Shown: piece by piece, positions 1-5,251 of the stretch
Numbering within the stretch: position 1 is the first letter of the stretch
Layout: each line of letters begins with the position of its first letter
NCBI GenBank assembly: GCA_035655235.1
Contig: DASRUX010000184.1
Location: 1-8,108, forward strand
Origin: JAGTRP01 sp035655235
GTDB lineage: Bacteria > Pseudomonadota > Gammaproteobacteria > Burkholderiales > Rhodocyclaceae
Reading direction: 5' to 3'
Length of the DNA: 8,108 nt
The notes under the pieces: model-generated
Seen by the model: only the letters and a program-made list of their open reading frames with translations
Databases searched by the model: none
Told to the model about the DNA's origin: nothing
Translations under genes and position numbers: made by a program

Positions 1-881
1 GCACGATCGCCCTGATCGGCAAATACCATAGCCTGGAAATCGCCGAATCCCTGTACCGGCTGGCGGAGTATCTCCACCAGCGCGGTGTGGCGGTCTTCAT
101 CGAGCGGGAAACCTCCGAACACATCGGACGCCACCTGGACCTTTCCCGCTGGGTGACTTGCGGCTTCAACGATATTGGCGCCCACGCCGACATCGCCATC
201 GTCCTGGGGGGCGACGGCACCATGCTCAACGCCGCCCGGCGCCTCGCCCGCTACGGCGTGCCCCTGGTGGGTGTGAACCAGGGGCGCCTGGGCTTCATGA
301 CCGACATCGCCCGAAGCGACATGCTGACCTGCATGGACGACCTCCTGGACGGCCGCTTCACCCCTGAGAACCGTATGCTTCTGGATGCGGAAATCATCCG
401 GGACGGTCGCGAGATTTCAGCCAACATGGCCTTGAACGACGTGGTGATCGACAAGGGGCCGATCGGGCGGATGATTGAATTCGAGCTCTTCATCGACGGC
501 GAATTCATCTACAACCTGCGTTCCGACGGGCTCATCGTCTCCACGCCCACCGGTTCCACTGCCTATGCGATGTCGGCCGGCGGCCCCATCCTGCACCCGA
601 CCTTGAACGGCATCGCCCTGGTGCCCCTCTGCCCCCATGCCCTGACCAACCGTCCCATCCTGGTCAATGACCGGGCCGAGATCGAGTTGCGCATCACCCA
701 TGCCGACGATTCCCGTGCCCACTTCGACGGGCAGGTGACCGAGAGCCTGCAACTGCACGACTGCGTTCGCCTCAAACGCTCCGATTACTCCATCTGTTTC
801 CTGCATCCGCCGGGTTACAGCTATTTCGCCATGCTCCGCCAGAAGCTGCAGTGGAGCGAGCGGCCCAAGGGACATCCATAA
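1..881 (+). CDS. nadK: NAD kinase (ATP-NAD kinase), 5'-truncated by window edge
   Basis: Phosphorylates NAD+ to NADP+ in the cytoplasm, the only de novo source of NADP. The frame is open from base 3, and the sequence before the first internal GTG (87) is clearly NadK-like (TIALIGKYHSLEIAESLYRL, the N-terminal Rossmann-like strand and helix). The true start therefore lies just outside the window and the GTG at 87 is not the start. 292 codons are visible against a usual length of about 290-300, so only a few residues are missing. Counting from base 3, the signature GGDGT is at residues 69-73, the ALND motif (Asn-Asp, NAD binding) at about 143-146, and the SDGLIVSTPTGSTAYAMSAGGP substrate-binding segment at about 175-196 (partly conserved in all family members). 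The stop is TAA at 879-881. recN starts 5 nt downstream and its Shine-Dalgarno-like AAGGGA lies inside the nadK 3' end, which suggests one transcript. Nothing is unusual apart from the edge truncation. Confidence 0.97.
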   Translation, partial: TIALIGKYHSLEIAESLYRLAEYLHQRGVAVFIERETSEHIGRHLDLSRWVTCGFNDIGAHADIAIVLGGDGTMLNAARRLARYGVPLVGVNQGRLGFMTDIARSDMLTCMDDLLDGRFTPENRMLLDAEIIRDGREISANMALNDVVIDKGPIGRMIEFELFIDGEFIYNLRSDGLIVSTPTGSTAYAMSAGGPILHPTLNGIALVPLCPHALTNRPILVNDRAEIELRITHADDSRAHFDGQVTESLQLHDCVRLKRSDYSICFLHPPGYSYFAMLRQKLQWSERPKGHP

Positions 882-886
882 CAACG

Positions 887-2542
887 ATGCTGCGCCACCT
901 CACCATTCGCGATTTTGTCATCGTCGACCGGCTCGAGCTCGACTTCGACGCCGGTTTCGGCGCCCTCACCGGGGAAACCGGCGCCGGCAAGTCCATCCTG
1001 GTGGATGCCCTCGCCCTGGCGCTCGGGGAGCGGGCGGATGCCGGCGTGGTTCGGGCTGGCTGCGACAAGGCCGAGGTGGCCGCCACCTTCGACATCGCCG
1101 ATCGGCCCGCCATCCGGGCGTGGCTGGAGGCTTCCGACCTGGCGGTGGATGACGAGCTTCTCCTGCGCCGGGTGATCGATGCCGGCGGGCGTTCCCGTGC
1201 CTATATCAACGGCTCCCTGGCCACCGTCCAGCAATTGCGGGAGGTGGCCGAGAGCCTGGTGGATATCCATGGCCAGCATGCCCATCAGTCTCTCCTGCGG
1301 GCGGATGCCCAGAGGGCTCTCCTCGATGGTCATGCCGGCCTGTCGGAACAGGCTCGGGACGTGGCTACGGCCTTCCGCCAATGGCGGGATGCCGAGCATG
1401 CCCTGGCGGCGGCGACTGCAGGCGGCGAAGCCCTGGCCCGGGAGCGGGAACAGCTTGAATGGCAGGTGAAGGATATCGAGAGCCTGGCTTTCTCTCCCGA
1501 CGAATGGAGTGAGCTGGAGGCCGAGCACCGGCGCCTCGCCCATGCCGCCAGCCTGATCGAAGGCGCCCAGTTCGCCTTGGCGGCCCTGGCCGACGGCGAT
1601 GCCGCCTGCGCCACCCAGGTGGATACCGTGACCACACGTCTCGACGCCCTGGTCGCCTACGATCCTGCCTTGCAGGAGGTGGCTCAGTTGCTGGAATCCG
1701 TCCAGGCCGAGTTGTCCGAGGCCGTATCGAGCCTGCGTCGCTACACCGATCGGGTGGACCTGGATCCGGCCCGGCTGTCCGAGGTGGAAGGGCGCCTCGA
1801 CGCCATCCACGCCAGCGCCCGCAAGTATCGCACCCGTCCCGAGGAATTGCCGGAGCTCCTGGCTGGCTGGCAGGCCCGCCTGACGGAGCTGAACGAGACC
1901 GCCGACCTTGCCGCCCTGGAGGCGAAGGTACAGGCTGCCCAGAAGGAATTCATGGGCAAGGCGAAGGCCTTGTCCGATGGGCGGAAGAAGGCTAGCGGCG
2001 CCTTGGGCAAAAAGGTGACCGAACTGATGCGCCAACTCGCCCTGGCTACCGGCCGCTTCGAGGTAGCGCTGGTGCCGGTCGAAGGTGGTGCGGCCTATGG
2101 CCTCGAACAGGTGGAATTCCGCGTCGCCGGGCTGGCCGGCAGCGAGGCCAGGCCTTTGGCCAAAGTGGTTTCCGGGGGCGAACTGTCGCGGATCAGTCTG
2201 GCGATCCAGGTGGTGACCTCCCGTTCCGCCAGCGTGCCGACTCTGATCTTCGACGAGGTGGACGTGGGCATCGGCGGTGGTGTGGCGGAGATTGTCGGTC
2301 GCCTGCTCCACGAACTTGGGCAGGAACGGCAGGTGCTGTGCGTCACCCATCTGCCCCAGGTGGCGGCCCGGGCCGACTGGCAATGGCGGGTGAGCAAGGC
2401 CACTGTGGCCGGCTCCACCCTGAGCCGGATCGAGGCGCTCGACGGCGAAGGACGGGTCGGGGAGATCGCCCGCATGCTCGGCGGCGTCGAGATTACCGAG
2501 CTGACCCGTCAGCATGCCCGGGAGCTGCTCGGCGCAAGCTGA
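887..2542 (+). CDS. recN: DNA repair protein RecN (SMC-like ATPase)
   Basis: RecN is a cohesin/SMC-related ABC ATPase that is recruited to double-strand breaks and helps RecA-dependent recombinational repair. The protein has 551 residues, matching the usual length of about 550. The N-terminal ATPase half carries Walker A GETGAGKS at 29-36. A long Ala/Glu/Leu-rich middle (about 150-370) should form the antiparallel coiled coil. The C-terminal half has the ABC signature VVSGGELSR at 427-435, Walker B TLIFDEVD at 452-459 (Asp456, Glu457) and the H-loop His488 in VTHLPQ. ATG at 887 is chosen because it gives the canonical RecN opening (MLRHLTIRDFVIVD). The in-frame GTG at 851 would add 12 non-conserved residues overlapping nadK. 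AAGGGA at 867-872 is a possible ribosome binding site, though 14 nt is long spacing. recN is SOS-controlled in E. coli, but I see no LexA-type box here and the 5-nt gap leaves no room for a promoter, so expression probably depends on the nadK transcript. Confidence 0.97.
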   Translation: MLRHLTIRDFVIVDRLELDFDAGFGALTGETGAGKSILVDALALALGERADAGVVRAGCDKAEVAATFDIADRPAIRAWLEASDLAVDDELLLRRVIDAGGRSRAYINGSLATVQQLREVAESLVDIHGQHAHQSLLRADAQRALLDGHAGLSEQARDVATAFRQWRDAEHALAAATAGGEALAREREQLEWQVKDIESLAFSPDEWSELEAEHRRLAHAASLIEGAQFALAALADGDAACATQVDTVTTRLDALVAYDPALQEVAQLLESVQAELSEAVSSLRRYTDRVDLDPARLSEVEGRLDAIHASARKYRTRPEELPELLAGWQARLTELNETADLAALEAKVQAAQKEFMGKAKALSDGRKKASGALGKKVTELMRQLALATGRFEVALVPVEGGAAYGLEQVEFRVAGLAGSEARPLAKVVSGGELSRISLAIQVVTSRSASVPTLIFDEVDVGIGGGVAEIVGRLLHELGQERQVLCVTHLPQVAARADWQWRVSKATVAGSTLSRIEALDGEGRVGEIARMLGGVEITELTRQHARELLGAS

Positions 2543-2543
2543 A

Positions 2544-2565
2544 TTCCCCCTGGGAAAACATTCCC
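2544..2565. repeat. Overlapping TTCCC / GGGAA / TTCCC inverted repeats after recN
   Basis: Directly after the recN stop, TTCCC (2544-2548), GGGAA (2552-2556) and TTCCC (2561-2565) occur in a row. The central GGGAA can pair with either flanking copy, giving two mutually exclusive 5-bp hairpins with loops of 3 and 4 nt. No U-run follows, so this is not a convincing intrinsic terminator. It could be a protein-binding site or chance. Confidence 0.4.
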
Positions 2566-2573
2566 TTAGGCGC

Positions 2574-2579
2574 TATATT
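2574..2579 (+). promoter_or_regulatory. Possible -10 element upstream of the SprA-like gene
   Basis: TATATT differs from TATAAT at one position and lies in the AT-richer spacer, 35 nt before the ATG at 2615. I find no good -35 hexamer 16-18 bp upstream (sequence there is around TGGGAA). If used, transcription would start near 2585, inside the left arm of the adjacent palindrome. Weak evidence, by eye only. Confidence 0.3.
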
Positions 2580-2613
2580 GATGACATGGGGTAGTCGGTT
2601 TCCATGTCATCAA
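2578..2613. repeat. Perfect 12-bp inverted repeat abutting a start codon
   Basis: TTGATGACATGG (2578-2589) and CCATGTCATCAA (2602-2613) are exact reverse complements separated by 12 nt (2590-2601). The right arm ends one base before the ATG at 2615. No T-run follows on either strand, so a classical intrinsic terminator is unlikely. The position, over the predicted transcription start and against the start codon, fits an operator for a dimeric regulator or an mRNA hairpin controlling initiation. The repeat itself is directly seen. Its role is inferred. Confidence 0.75.
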
Positions 2614-2614
2614 A

Positions 2615-3214
2615 ATGGTCACTAGCGTTAGCGGATCAAAAAGCCTGGGTTTCGAGAACCTGATGCTGCCTGGTTTCAGGAAGCAGCTTGAGGATGGGGC
2701 GGCTGCGCTACGGGAGGGAAAGGCCCGGGATTCCGGCGCCAAGGCGAATGCGGGTGGCGCCAATGCGGTCTCGCCCGAGGCTCAGCGTCAGATCGACCAA
2801 CTGAAGGCGACGGACCTCAAGGTGCGTGCCCACGAGCAGGCCCATATCGCCGTAGGCGGCGATCTGGTTCGCGGCGGTGCCAGTTTCAGCTACCAAACCG
2901 GTCCGGATAAGAAGCGCTATGCCGTCGCCGGTGAGGTTTCCATCGACACCTCAAAAGAGCGGACGGCGGAAGCCACTATCCCCAAAGCCGAGCACATTAG
3001 GCAGACTGCCCTGGCACCTTCCGACCCGTCGGCCCAGGATCGACAGGTAGCTGCCGTGGCGGCGCAGATGGAAATGCAGGCCCGCCAGGAGGTTGCCATG
3101 CAGGCCGCAGAAGAGCGGGGGCGGGCGGGAAGTGATCAGGCCAGCCGGGCGATCGGAGCCTATCAGGCGGCGGCCGGTGTCGAAAAGTCGGCTGGTTTCG
3201 CAGCGATAGCCTGA
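2615..3214 (+). CDS. SprA-related family protein, putative zinc metalloprotease (HEQAH motif)
   Basis: A 199-residue protein of unknown biological role. I assign it to the SprA-related family (members are often named putative metalloprotease, CJM1_0395 family) from its core: KVRAHEQAH at 69-77, then a GG..SFSYQTGPDKKRYAVAGEV segment (to 108), SIDTS, and the C-terminal stretch ALAPSDPSAQDRQVAA at about 132-147. HEQAH supplies two His and the catalytic Glu of an HExxH zinc site. Glu107 of the GEV motif, 30 residues on, could be the third ligand as in gluzincins, which is inference. Residues 28-65 are low-complexity linker. The C-terminus is Ala/Gln-rich and likely helical. There is no signal peptide or membrane segment, so a cytoplasmic location is suggested. 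The start is uncertain: the ATG at 2615 has no Shine-Dalgarno sequence and sits against a perfect palindrome, while Met17 (2663) is the alternative. recN lies 72 nt upstream on the same strand. fur converges with a 12-nt gap. Family assignment is from memory of the motifs. Confidence 0.85.
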   Translation: MVTSVSGSKSLGFENLMLPGFRKQLEDGAAALREGKARDSGAKANAGGANAVSPEAQRQIDQLKATDLKVRAHEQAHIAVGGDLVRGGASFSYQTGPDKKRYAVAGEVSIDTSKERTAEATIPKAEHIRQTALAPSDPSAQDRQVAAVAAQMEMQARQEVAMQAAEERGRAGSDQASRAIGAYQAAAGVEKSAGFAAIA

Positions 3215-3226
3215 GCCTTCAAGCGT

Positions 3227-3682
3227 TCAGATTTCCTCGTCGGATTTCCTGTCGTCCGCATGCCGATTTGGGCAGTTGGGCTTGTTGCAGCCGGCGTACA
3301 GATAAAGGGCGTGGTCCTGGATGGTGAATCCGCGCTCGGCCGCGATCTGGTTCTGGCGGCGTTCGATTTCCGGATCGTAGAACTCCTCCACCCGGCCGCA
3401 ATCCACGCATACCAAGTGGTCGTGGTGCTTGCCCCGGTTGATCTCGAAAACGGCCTTGCCCGATTCGAAAAAGTGGCGCTCCAGCAGCCCAGCCTGCTCG
3501 AATTGGGTCAATACCCGGTAAACGGTGGCCAAGCCGATGTCCATGCCTTCGGTGAGGAGGGCGCGGTAGACATCTTCCGCGGTCAGGTGGCGGACATCGC
3601 TTTTCTCGAACAGGTCGAGGATTTTCAGGCGAGGGAACGTCGCCTTGAGACCCATGTTCTTCAGACTCTGGGGGTCGCTCAT
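3227..3682 (-). CDS. fur: Ferric uptake regulator Fur
   Basis: Fur is a dimeric metal-dependent repressor that, with Fe(II), binds Fur boxes and shuts off iron-uptake genes. The protein is 151 residues, close to the family norm of about 140-150. The N-terminal winged helix covers about 1-83 (GLKATFPRLKIL, and the recognition region DIGLATVYRVLTQF at 48-61). Metal ligands line up with E. coli Fur at an offset of one: His32, Glu80, His87 and His89 for one site, His86, Asp88, Glu107 and His124 for another, and Cys92/Cys95 (CVDC) as the structural zinc pair, plus Cys132 and Cys137 in the tail. The start (MSDPQSLKNMGLKAT) matches betaproteobacterial Fur and has GGAAG at 3696-3692, 9 nt upstream. 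The open frame continues upstream through antisense bamE and dapB but has no Fur-like sequence there. fur is divergent from bamE, a known arrangement (omlA-fur) in proteobacteria. No good Fur box is visible upstream, so autoregulation is not supported by sequence. Confidence 0.97.
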   Translation of the reverse strand: MSDPQSLKNMGLKATFPRLKILDLFEKSDVRHLTAEDVYRALLTEGMDIGLATVYRVLTQFEQAGLLERHFFESGKAVFEINRGKHHDHLVCVDCGRVEEFYDPEIERRQNQIAAERGFTIQDHALYLYAGCNKPNCPNRHADDRKSDEEI

Positions 3683-3705
3683 CTCTGTATGCTTCCGACG
3701 GTAGT

Positions 3706-3720
3706 ACCGGCAGAGCCGGT
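3706..3720. repeat. Short hairpin in the fur 5' leader region
   Basis: ACCGGC (3706-3711) and GCCGGT (3715-3720) are perfect 6-bp arms around AGA. Read on the fur strand, this would fold as a small GC-rich hairpin in the 5' untranslated region, 24-38 nt before the fur ATG. No U-run follows it, so it is not a terminator. It could equally be chance in GC-rich DNA. Confidence 0.4.
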
Positions 3721-3731
3721 GGTGTTTTCGG

Positions 3732-3744
3732 GTTATGATATAAC
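3732..3744. promoter_or_regulatory. Shared AT-rich, near-palindromic core of the divergent fur / bamE promoters
   Basis: The 99-nt gap between fur and bamE contains one AT-rich island, GTTATGATATAAC, with perfect GTTAT / ATAAC arms. On the plus strand TATGAT (3734-3739) is a good -10 for bamE, with transcription starting about 35-38 nt before its ATG. On the minus strand TATATC or TATCAT could serve fur. I find no convincing -35 for either direction, so the two promoters probably overlap and may compete. Promoter assignment is inference. Confidence 0.45.
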
Positions 3745-3781
3745 GCTCTACACCTGTTTGCGAAATTCCTGGTATTCCTGC

Positions 3782-4261
3782 ATGTCTTTTCACAGAACTT
3801 TTCTGGCCGTTTCGGCGTGTGTTGTTTTCTCCGCCTGTTCCTACGTGCCGCGCATCGTCACGGAGTACCGGATCGACGTACAGCAGGGCAATGTCCTGAC
3901 CCAGGATATGGTCGCCCAGCTCAAGCCTGGGCAGACCAAGGATCAGGTTCGTTTCATTCTCGGTACGCCGATGCTGGCCGATGTCTTCCATTCCCAGCGC
4001 TGGGACTACGTTTACCGTCTCCAGAACGGCCGCACCAATGCCGTCGATACCCGCAAACTGTCGGTCTTCTTCGATAAGGACGGTCGGCTTGAGCGTGTGG
4101 CAGGCAACGTGGACGCGGGGCAGGTCGCCGACCTGACCGGTCCGGTAGCCAAGACCCAGGTGATCGATCTGGGCAGCCTGCCGCCGGATGCGGATGGCAA
4201 GCTGCCGCCGCAGGAAGAGAAGGGCTTCTTCGGCACCGTACTCGAAAAAATAGGACTTTAA
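3782..4261 (+). CDS. bamE: Outer membrane protein assembly factor BamE (OmlA/SmpA lipoprotein)
   Basis: BamE is a small outer-membrane lipoprotein of the BAM complex, which inserts beta-barrel proteins into the outer membrane. The protein has 159 residues, longer than E. coli BamE (113) because of a C-terminal tail rich in Pro/Asp/Lys. The signal peptide runs from Met1 with a hydrophobic core at 7-16. The lipidated Cys is most likely Cys19 (FSAC), followed by Ser at +2, compatible with outer-membrane sorting. The conserved domain follows: YRIDVQQGNVLT at 29-40, LKPGQTKDQVRFILGTP at 47-63, WDYVYRLQNG at 74-83 and LSVFFDKDGRL at 93-103. The ATG at 3782 has a weak ribosome binding site but is the only start giving a proper signal peptide. 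The open frame upstream is antisense to fur and is a shadow. The stop TAA is followed after one base by dapB, implying co-transcription and perhaps translational coupling. Confidence 0.95.
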   Translation: MSFHRTFLAVSACVVFSACSYVPRIVTEYRIDVQQGNVLTQDMVAQLKPGQTKDQVRFILGTPMLADVFHSQRWDYVYRLQNGRTNAVDTRKLSVFFDKDGRLERVAGNVDAGQVADLTGPVAKTQVIDLGSLPPDADGKLPPQEEKGFFGTVLEKIGL

Positions 4262-4262
4262 G

Positions 4263-5081
4263 ATGACCCAATTGCAGAAGCCGGTGCGTATCGGCATCGT
4301 GGGAGCGGGCGGCCGCATGGGCCGCATGCTGATCGAAGCGACTCTCAAGGACGAGCGTGCCCAGTTGGCCGCAGTGTTCGACCTGCCGGGCAGCCCGGCC
4401 GTCGGCAAGACCGCTGGGGAGCTGGTTGGGCTTCCCAGCGATGTCCGGGTGACCGACGATCTGGCAGCGGGGCTGGGGCAGTGCGATTGCCTCATTGATT
4501 TCACCCGGCCTCAGGGCACCCTGGGCCATCTGGAGCTGTGCAGGCAGAAAAAGGTGGCGATGGTGATCGGCACCACCGGTTTCGAGGCGGATGGCAAGGC
4601 CAAGATTGCCGAGGCGGCGAGGGATATTCCCATCGTGTTCGCGCCGAACATGGCGGTGGGCGTCAATCTGGTGTTCAAGCTCTTGGATACTGCGGCCCGC
4701 ATTCTCAATCAGGGGTACGACATCGAAGTGGTCGAGGCCCATCACCGCATGAAGATCGATGCTCCCTCCGGAACCGCGTTGCGCATGGGCGAAGTGGTGG
4801 CCGAGGCGCTGGGGCGCGACCTGAAGGATTGCGCGGTCTATGGCCGCGAGGGTGTGACGGGAGAGCGGGACCCCTCCACCATCGGCTTCGCGACGGTGCG
4901 GGGCGGCGACATTGTGGGCGACCATACGGTCATGTTCTGCGGGATCGGCGAGCGGGTGGAGGTCAGCCACAAGGCCAGCAGCCGCATGCCCTATGCCCTC
5001 GGCAGCCTGCGGGCGGCCCGGTTCCTGGCCGGAAGGGCGAATGGCCTGTTCGATATGCAGGATGTGTTGGGGCTGCGCTAG
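4263..5081 (+). CDS. dapB: 4-hydroxy-tetrahydrodipicolinate reductase DapB
   Basis: Reduces 4-hydroxy-tetrahydrodipicolinate to tetrahydrodipicolinate with NAD(P)H, the second committed step of the diaminopimelate/lysine pathway, which feeds peptidoglycan and lysine synthesis in the cytoplasm. 272 residues match the usual length of about 270. The N-terminal Rossmann fold has GIVGAGGRMG at 11-20. VIGTTGF at 101-107 and FAPNMAVGVN at 126-135 line the cofactor and substrate cleft. The catalytic signature EAHHRMKIDAPSGTA at 159-173 contains His160 and Lys164, equivalent to His159 and Lys163 of E. coli. The C-terminus has the conserved SHKASSR segment at 235-241. AGGA at 4252-4255, within the last bamE codons, is 7 nt from the ATG and supports this start. 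No separate promoter is visible, so it is probably expressed from the bamE promoter. The stop is TAG. Confidence 0.97.
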   Translation: MTQLQKPVRIGIVGAGGRMGRMLIEATLKDERAQLAAVFDLPGSPAVGKTAGELVGLPSDVRVTDDLAAGLGQCDCLIDFTRPQGTLGHLELCRQKKVAMVIGTTGFEADGKAKIAEAARDIPIVFAPNMAVGVNLVFKLLDTAARILNQGYDIEVVEAHHRMKIDAPSGTALRMGEVVAEALGRDLKDCAVYGREGVTGERDPSTIGFATVRGGDIVGDHTVMFCGIGERVEVSHKASSRMPYALGSLRAARFLAGRANGLFDMQDVLGLR

Positions 5082-5108
5082 GGCGCCCGGAAAGACTCCA
5101 TTCCAGCA

Positions 5109-5162
5109 GGGTTTGCGGGGTGTGTGTGCCTCGCTGGTTTGCTGGGGGTGGGGGGTTTCGGG
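5109..5162 (+). other. G-rich, quadruplex-prone tract in the carA promoter region
   Basis: The non-template strand carries G runs of 3 (5109-5111), 4 (5117-5120), 5 (5144-5148), 6 (5150-5155) and 3 (5160-5162), plus a TGTGTGTG stretch (5121-5128). The last three runs fill the spacer of the carA promoter. A three-tetrad quadruplex would need a long loop, while a two-tetrad form is easy to draw. Structure formation is inference. Confidence 0.5.
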
Positions 5163-5168
5163 TATAAT
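5139..5168 (+). promoter_or_regulatory. Sigma-70-type promoter for carAB
   Basis: TATAAT at 5163-5168 is a perfect -10. TTGCTG at 5139-5144 is a partial -35 (TTG conserved) with an 18-bp spacer. Transcription would begin near 5175, leaving a leader of about 75 nt before carA. The spacer is remarkable in having 13 G among 18 bases. Because this lies 58 nt or more after the dapB stop and carries the best -10 in the window, carAB probably has its own promoter. Confidence 0.75.
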
Positions 5169-5188
5169 CTGAAAGTTTGAACCATGCG

Positions 5189-5214
5189 AGCGGGGAGCTT
5201 TGTGCCTCCCCGCT
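5189..5214 (+). promoter_or_regulatory. Leader hairpin in the carA 5' untranslated region
   Basis: AGCGGGGAG (5189-5197) pairs perfectly with CTCCCCGCT (5206-5214) around the 8-nt loop CTTTGTGC, about 14-40 nt into the predicted transcript. The next bases are TGGCGTATCTAAAAG, without a U-run, so a simple intrinsic terminator is unlikely. It may stabilise the leader, or take part in pyrimidine/arginine-responsive control of carAB, but nothing in the sequence proves this. Confidence 0.6.
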
Positions 5215-5238
5215 TGGCGTATCTAAAAGACAATATCC

Positions 5239-5244
5239 AGGAGA
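5239..5244 (+). promoter_or_regulatory. Ribosome binding site deciding the carA GTG start
   Basis: AGGAGA lies 7 nt before GTG at 5252. It is the strongest Shine-Dalgarno sequence in the window and settles the start in favour of the GTG over the upstream in-frame TTG at 5177, which has none. Confidence 0.85.
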
Positions 5245-5251
5245 GCAGGTC

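Noticed and set aside
780..890. LexA (SOS) operator upstream of recN
   Set aside because: CTGT and ACAG words occur near the nadK end but their spacing does not fit a LexA box, and the region codes for NadK.
821..2515. 564-codon open frame on the minus strand opposite recN
   Set aside because: Antisense shadow of a GC-rich gene. The translation is low-complexity Gly/His/Gln-rich, has no recognisable domain, and recN is unambiguous on the other strand.
2578..2613. FNR/ANR box from TTGAT and ATCAA at the palindrome ends
   Set aside because: The half-sites are 26 nt apart rather than the 4 nt needed for an FNR-type site.
2578..2613. Intrinsic terminator for recN or for fur read-through
   Set aside because: No T-run follows the stem on either strand and the stem is not GC-rich.
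3260..3781. In-frame extension of bamE upstream through the fur region
   Set aside because: The extension is antisense to fur, and the lipoprotein signal peptide begins at 3782, so the extra sequence is not part of the protein.
3683..4504. In-frame upstream extension of fur across bamE and dapB
   Set aside because: Fur begins with the conserved MSDPQSLKNMGLKAT at 3682. The upstream part is the antisense of two certain genes.
5081..5088. GGGCGCCC palindrome at the dapB stop as a terminator
   Set aside because: The palindrome has no loop and no following T-run, so it cannot act as a stem-loop terminator.
5177..5251. TTG-initiated longer form of carA
   Set aside because: No ribosome binding site, it would start at the predicted transcription start, and the extra 25 residues are not CarA-like. 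The GTG at 5252 has a strong AGGAGA.
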